NCBI GenBank assembly: GCA_964443545.1
Contig: CAYUCV010000043.1
Coordinates: 1 to 8,434, forward strand
Length of the DNA: 8,434 nucleotides
Origin: JBAZKV01 sp964443545
Lineage (GTDB): Bacteria; Margulisbacteria; WOR-1; JAKLHX01; JBAZKV01
Reading direction: 5' to 3'
In this document: positions 5,931 to 8,434 of the stretch, one piece after another
Layout of the letters: every line of letters starts with the position of its first letter
Position numbering within the stretch: position 1 is the first letter of the stretch
Made by a program: the position numbers and the translations under genes
Notes under the pieces: generated by a model
The model's database searches: none
Seen by the model: only the letters and a program-made list of their open reading frames with translations
What the model was told of the DNA's origin: nothing

Positions 5931-6857
5931 TTAAAAAACTTTCCAGTCCGGTTTTTTTTCTAACCGCACCTGAGCGCTCCTGACAGGATGTTGGAACCCG
6001 AGGAAGAGAGAATGCAGCATCATTCTGTCCGATCTGTCTTTCTTAAGCCCGTAGATGGCATCTCCGACTATAGGGTATCCGGCGTGTGAAAGATGGACCC
6101 TTATCTGATGTGTCCTTCCCGTTTCAAGCTTAAGCTCTAGCAGAGTTTTATCTTTATAACGCTTGAGAACTGAGAAATGCGTGACGGCCGTCCTTGATTT
6201 TGATCTCCTGTGTTTCTTTTCGTTGTCGCTCTTTTCTTTTTCGGTCTTAAGCTCTATTACCGCCATCTTTTTTCTGTCCGACTGGCTTCTTCCTATCGGC
6301 GCTGACAGTGTTCCTTTATCTGCTTTAACTATCCCGTGTACCACGGCAAGATATCTTTTTTCAACTGTCCTGTTCTTAAAAGCATTTGAAAGAACGCTGT
6401 GCGCATTGTCGTTTTTTGCTATCACGATAAGCCCCGAGGTCTCTTTATCAAGACGGTGCACTATCCCGGGCCGCTCCACCCCCCCTATCCCTGAAAGGTC
6501 TTTGCAATGGCTTAAAAGTGCGTTCACCAGGGTGCCGCTCCTGTGCCCCTGCGCGGGATGAACCACCATCCCGGCGGGCTTGTTTATGACTATCAGGTCT
6601 TTGTCCTCATAGATCACATCCAGCTCTATCTCTTCGGGAAGCACTTCCGTTCTTTTGGGTGCCGGAATGTCCAGTTCAACAATGTCCTCATGAAGCACTT
6701 TGCGGGCTGCTTTTGCGCAGACTTTGCCGTTGAGCTTGGCAAAGCCCCCGGCAATAAGCTTTTGGATCCTGTTCCTGCTTGTTGCAGGCAGCTTTTTGGC
6801 TATGAACTGGTCAAGCCTGTAGTGCTCAAACTCTTTCGGTACTTTGTATTCACGCAT
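5931..6857 (-). CDS. rluD: RluA/RluD-family 23S rRNA pseudouridine synthase
   Basis: A 308-aa enzyme that isomerises uridine to pseudouridine in large-subunit rRNA. An N-terminal S4 RNA-binding domain (about 12-66, YRLDQFIAKKLP to NGK) is followed by the catalytic domain. Seen: VINKPAGMVVHP (90-101), GIVHRLDKETSGL with catalytic D137, EKRYLAVVHG, ETGRTHQIRVHL (245-256), HAGYPIVGDAIYG (258-270) and the C-terminal MLHSLFLGFQHP. The S4 domain and length favour RluD over RluA or RluC, but paralogue assignment by eye is not certain. Unusual: residues 201-221 are a Lys/Glu/Arg-rich stretch between KKMAV and AVTHF, longer than the usual short loop there. No Shine-Dalgarno precedes the ATG; -10-like TATAGT and TATGAT lie 11-23 nt upstream. 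Confidence 0.93.
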   Translation of the reverse strand: MREYKVPKEFEHYRLDQFIAKKLPATSRNRIQKLIAGGFAKLNGKVCAKAARKVLHEDIVELDIPAPKRTEVLPEEIELDVIYEDKDLIVINKPAGMVVHPAQGHRSGTLVNALLSHCKDLSGIGGVERPGIVHRLDKETSGLIVIAKNDNAHSVLSNAFKNRTVEKRYLAVVHGIVKADKGTLSAPIGRSQSDRKKMAVIELKTEKEKSDNEKKHRRSKSRTAVTHFSVLKRYKDKTLLELKLETGRTHQIRVHLSHAGYPIVGDAIYGLKKDRSDRMMLHSLFLGFQHPVRSAQVRLEKKPDWKVF

Positions 6858-6858
6858 G

Positions 6859-6880
6859 TTATAATCTAACTATAATCATA
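6859..6880. promoter_or_regulatory. divergent promoter region between rluD and the basic-peptide gene
   Basis: On the + strand an extended -10, TGTTATAAT (6857-6865), lies 32 nt before the ATG at 6898, and a second TATAAT lies at 6871-6876. On the minus strand TATGAT (6875-6880) and TATAGT (6869-6874) face rluD. No strong -35 box is seen for either direction. The whole divergent space is 40 nt, so the two promoters must overlap. Confidence 0.45.
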
Positions 6881-6885
6881 CTCTA

Positions 6886-6891
6886 AGGGAG
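6886..6891 (+). promoter_or_regulatory. ribosome binding site of the basic-peptide gene
   Basis: AGGGAG, part of TAAGGGAG, followed by a 6-nt A-run before the ATG at 6898. This is one of the better Shine-Dalgarno sequences in the window and is the main support for translation of the short gene. Confidence 0.7.
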
Positions 6892-6897
6892 AAAAAA

Positions 6898-6996
6898 ATG
6901 CGAGAGAGAGAAAAAGAACTCAAGAGAAAAAGAAAAAGAAGAAAAGAAGCCCTAAAGAAGAAGAGAAGGGACAACCGTCTTAAAAAAGCCGTCTAG
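6898..6996 (+). CDS. 32-aa extremely basic small protein
   Basis: A 33-codon frame from ATG 6898 to TAG 6996. The product has 19 Lys/Arg among 32 residues (59%), with runs KRKRKRRK (9-16) and KKKRR (20-24), five Asp/Glu, and no Cys, aromatic residue or membrane segment. Lys/Arg patterning with sparse Leu/Ala suggests a single helix that would bind nucleic acid. I do not recognise the family. By size and charge it recalls tiny ribosomal proteins such as bS22, bTHX or bL34, but no diagnostic motif is shared. Support for a real gene is a good AGGGAG site 6 nt upstream, an extended -10 and a dedicated slot divergent from rluD. The main doubt is that the DNA is a purine-rich, low-complexity tract that would give Lys/Arg/Glu in any case. 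It overlaps the oxidase gene end by 17 nt, tail to tail. Confidence 0.6.
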   Translation: MREREKELKRKRKRRKEALKKKRRDNRLKKAV

Positions 6997-8434
6997 AGAG
7001 CTCGACCTTTTGATATGGGAAGATATTGTCCGGTCCAAGGATCAAAGACGGATCGAGGTCTCTTTTGACCCTTATCATCTCATTAACGCCTTTTTCGCCG
7101 TACATCTCTTTAAGGTAAGCGTGTTTTAGTTTTCCTATTCCGTGTTCCGCGGATGCCGTGCCGCCGAGGGACACGGCCTTTCTGACAAACTTTATATAGA
7201 TATCTTTAACCGCCCTAAATTCCTCTTCCGCTCCTGGCAGCATATTAACATGCAGATGGCTGTCGCCTATATGCCCAAAAATAAGATTGTCGATCTCCGA
7301 ACAACCCAGGACATCCCTGTAAAACCTGAACATCTCCCTGAACCTGCCATGAGGCACCGCTATGTCGGTCCCCGCTTTGGGATATCCCCTCTTTTTGACG
7401 ACCTCGTTCACCGCTTCCGGCATAGAGTGTCTTATGTCCTTGAGTTCCTTTTCCTTTTCGGGAGTTCCGGCTGTCCACACATCGTCAAGGGATACTCCGT
7501 GTTTTTCCAGAAGGCTCCCCCACTTTTCAAGGTATGTGTTTTCTTTTTGGGGCGTTATTTCTTCTTCAAAGAACACAAGTGCCCTGGTCTTGGCGGGGAT
7601 AGCCGGATGCTTTGTCCGCAGCAGGACGATCGCGTTCGCATCAAAAAACTCGATCGCCAAAGCATCAATGCCTGCGGGGTCTTTCTTATTTCTGCTTTCA
7701 AAGGTTTGCTTTTTTATCTCACCCACAAAGTCAAGCGCTCTATCTTCCTCTTCAAAGAACGCAAATCCGGCAAAAACAAAACCAACCTTTGGCAGCAACT
7801 CCAACTCGGCCTCGACAATAACCCCGAGAGTTCCTTCGCTTCCAATGAACAGGTCGATCAGGTCCATTCCAGGTCTGGAATAATATCCCGCCGCATTCTT
7901 AATCTCCGGCATTTTATAATTGGGAATTGGGAATTGGAAATTGGAAATTGGAAATTTCTGCCCTCTCTTTATATCCAGTATCTCTCCGCTACTCAATACA
8001 ACCTTAATTCTGTTGACATACTTCCTTGTCGCCCCATACTTAAATGTTCGTGCCCCCGACGCATTTGTGGCAATATTGCCTCCTATGAACGCTGTCCATT
8101 CCGTTGCATCGGGCGGGTAAAAATATCCGAGGCTTTCCGCTGCGGCGTGGATCTCTGTTATCGGCACTCCGGCCTGGACTGTGATGGACTCCTTATCTAA
8201 GTCAAGGATCTTATTTAGCCTGTCCATGGCGATAACCTGCCCCCCAAAGGGAAGCCTGCCTCCTGTCACGCCTGTGCCCCCTCCGGATACGGTTATCGGG
8301 ACATTGCTTGCGGATGCTGCTTTGAGGACCTGGCTAATCTCATCATAGTTTTCAGGAAGGAACACTTTATCCGTATGTGCTCCGTTGAGGCCGGAAGCGT
8401 CCTCAAGATAAGGTTTTATGAGGTCCTGGTCTTG
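6980..8434 (-). CDS. FAD-linked oxidase, GlcD/D-lactate dehydrogenase type (5' end missing)
   Basis: The frame stays open to the window edge, giving 484 visible residues. The segment upstream of the GTG at 8363-8365 (PYLEDASGLNGAHTDK) fits the family, so the true start lies outside and that GTG is an internal valine. Family members oxidise D-2-hydroxy acids such as D-lactate or glycolate with FAD. Seen (visible numbering): FAD-binding GGGTGVTGG (51-59), PPDATEW and GGNIATNASGA (107-128), FIGSEGTLGVI (196-206), and the C-terminal FGHIGDSHLHVN (386-397) and SAEHGIGKLKHAYLKEM (428-444). No cysteine cluster for a fused Fe-S domain is present, so electrons probably pass to a separate partner. Residues about 160-173 are encoded by a heptamer repeat inserted in a loop before KNAAGYY. 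The exact substrate cannot be told. Confidence 0.92.
   Translation of the reverse strand, partial: QDQDLIKPYLEDASGLNGAHTDKVFLPENYDEISQVLKAASASNVPITVSGGGTGVTGGRLPFGGQVIAMDRLNKILDLDKESITVQAGVPITEIHAAAESLGYFYPPDATEWTAFIGGNIATNASGARTFKYGATRKYVNRIKVVLSSGEILDIKRGQKFPISNFQFPIPNYKMPEIKNAAGYYSRPGMDLIDLFIGSEGTLGVIVEAELELLPKVGFVFAGFAFFEEEDRALDFVGEIKKQTFESRNKKDPAGIDALAIEFFDANAIVLLRTKHPAIPAKTRALVFFEEEITPQKENTYLEKWGSLLEKHGVSLDDVWTAGTPEKEKELKDIRHSMPEAVNEVVKKRGYPKAGTDIAVPHGRFREMFRFYRDVLGCSEIDNLIFGHIGDSHLHVNMLPGAEEEFRAVKDIYIKFVRKAVSLGGTASAEHGIGKLKHAYLKEMYGEKGVNEMIRVKRDLDPSLILGPDNIFPYQKVELSRRLF
7918..7957 (-). repeat. perfect heptamer tandem repeat inside the FAD oxidase gene
   Basis: On the + strand there are two copies of AATTGGG (7918-7931) and three of AATTGGA (7932-7952), followed by a partial AATTT. 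Because 7 is not a multiple of 3, the array cycles through frames every 21 nt. On the minus strand it reads as FPISNFQFPIPN within the oxidase, without breaking its frame. Confidence 0.9.

Noticed and set aside
5931..5960. A-run and T-run around the rluD/HD gene junction as a bidirectional terminator
   Set aside because: The sequence between the runs gives only a weak imperfect stem and it encodes the last residues of RluD.
7918..7957. Tandem repeats as a CRISPR array
   Set aside because: Units are 7 nt, contiguous, without spacers, and are translated inside a conserved gene.
7142..8200. A 352-codon open frame on the + strand
   Set aside because: It lies antisense to the FAD oxidase, whose minus frame carries all family motifs. 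The + translation has no recognisable domain.
8363..8365. GTG as the start of the FAD oxidase
   Set aside because: The frame remains open upstream to the window edge, and the upstream residues fit the family N-terminus.

Overview
The window reads as ordinary chromosome from an uncultivated anaerobic bacterium of moderate GC content. The phylum call is inference. A MetV-MetF pair points to a reductive acetyl-CoA (Wood-Ljungdahl) or linked C1 folate pathway. Genes are very tightly packed. Short heptamer repeats have invaded coding sequence, which I associate with candidate phyla such as Omnitrophota or the Margulisbacteria/Saganbacteria group. No rRNA, tRNA, CRISPR array, transposase or phage gene is visible.

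Layout. (1) Bases 2-142 are probably the 3' end of an unrecognised + strand gene cut by the window edge; 143-254 holds nothing I can identify. (2) A six-gene minus-strand cluster runs from 4713 down to 255: coaX (type III pantothenate kinase), lysS (class II lysyl-tRNA synthetase), metV, metF, an AbiEii/MNT-type nucleotidyltransferase and a small basic partner protein. Genes overlap or abut throughout, except for a 56-nt lysS-metV gap filled by a GC-rich palindromic repeat. (3) Divergent from coaX is a + strand HD-domain protein (4815-5927). (4) It meets rluD (minus, 6857-5931) tail to tail with 3 nt between stops. (5) Divergent from rluD, across a 40-nt promoter region, is a 32-codon gene (6898-6996) for an extremely basic peptide. 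(6) Its 3' end overlaps the end of a minus-strand FAD-linked oxidase of the GlcD/D-lactate dehydrogenase type, which runs off the right edge, so its N-terminus is missing.

How the genes work together. The big cluster mixes cofactor synthesis (CoA), tRNA charging and one-carbon reduction (5,10-methylene-THF to 5-methyl-THF), with a toxin-antitoxin-like pair at its distal end. CoaX supplies precursor for the CoA to which Wood-Ljungdahl acetyl groups are transferred; this link is suggestive only. RluD and the basic peptide might both act at the ribosome; this too is inference.

Points most worth a second look: the 32-aa basic peptide; two independent heptamer arrays translated in frame within coaX and the oxidase; the nucleotidyltransferase/partner pair 15 nt behind metF; the palindrome whose outer arm reaches into the metV ribosome binding site; and coaX and rluD starts that lack a Shine-Dalgarno but sit just downstream of -10-like boxes.
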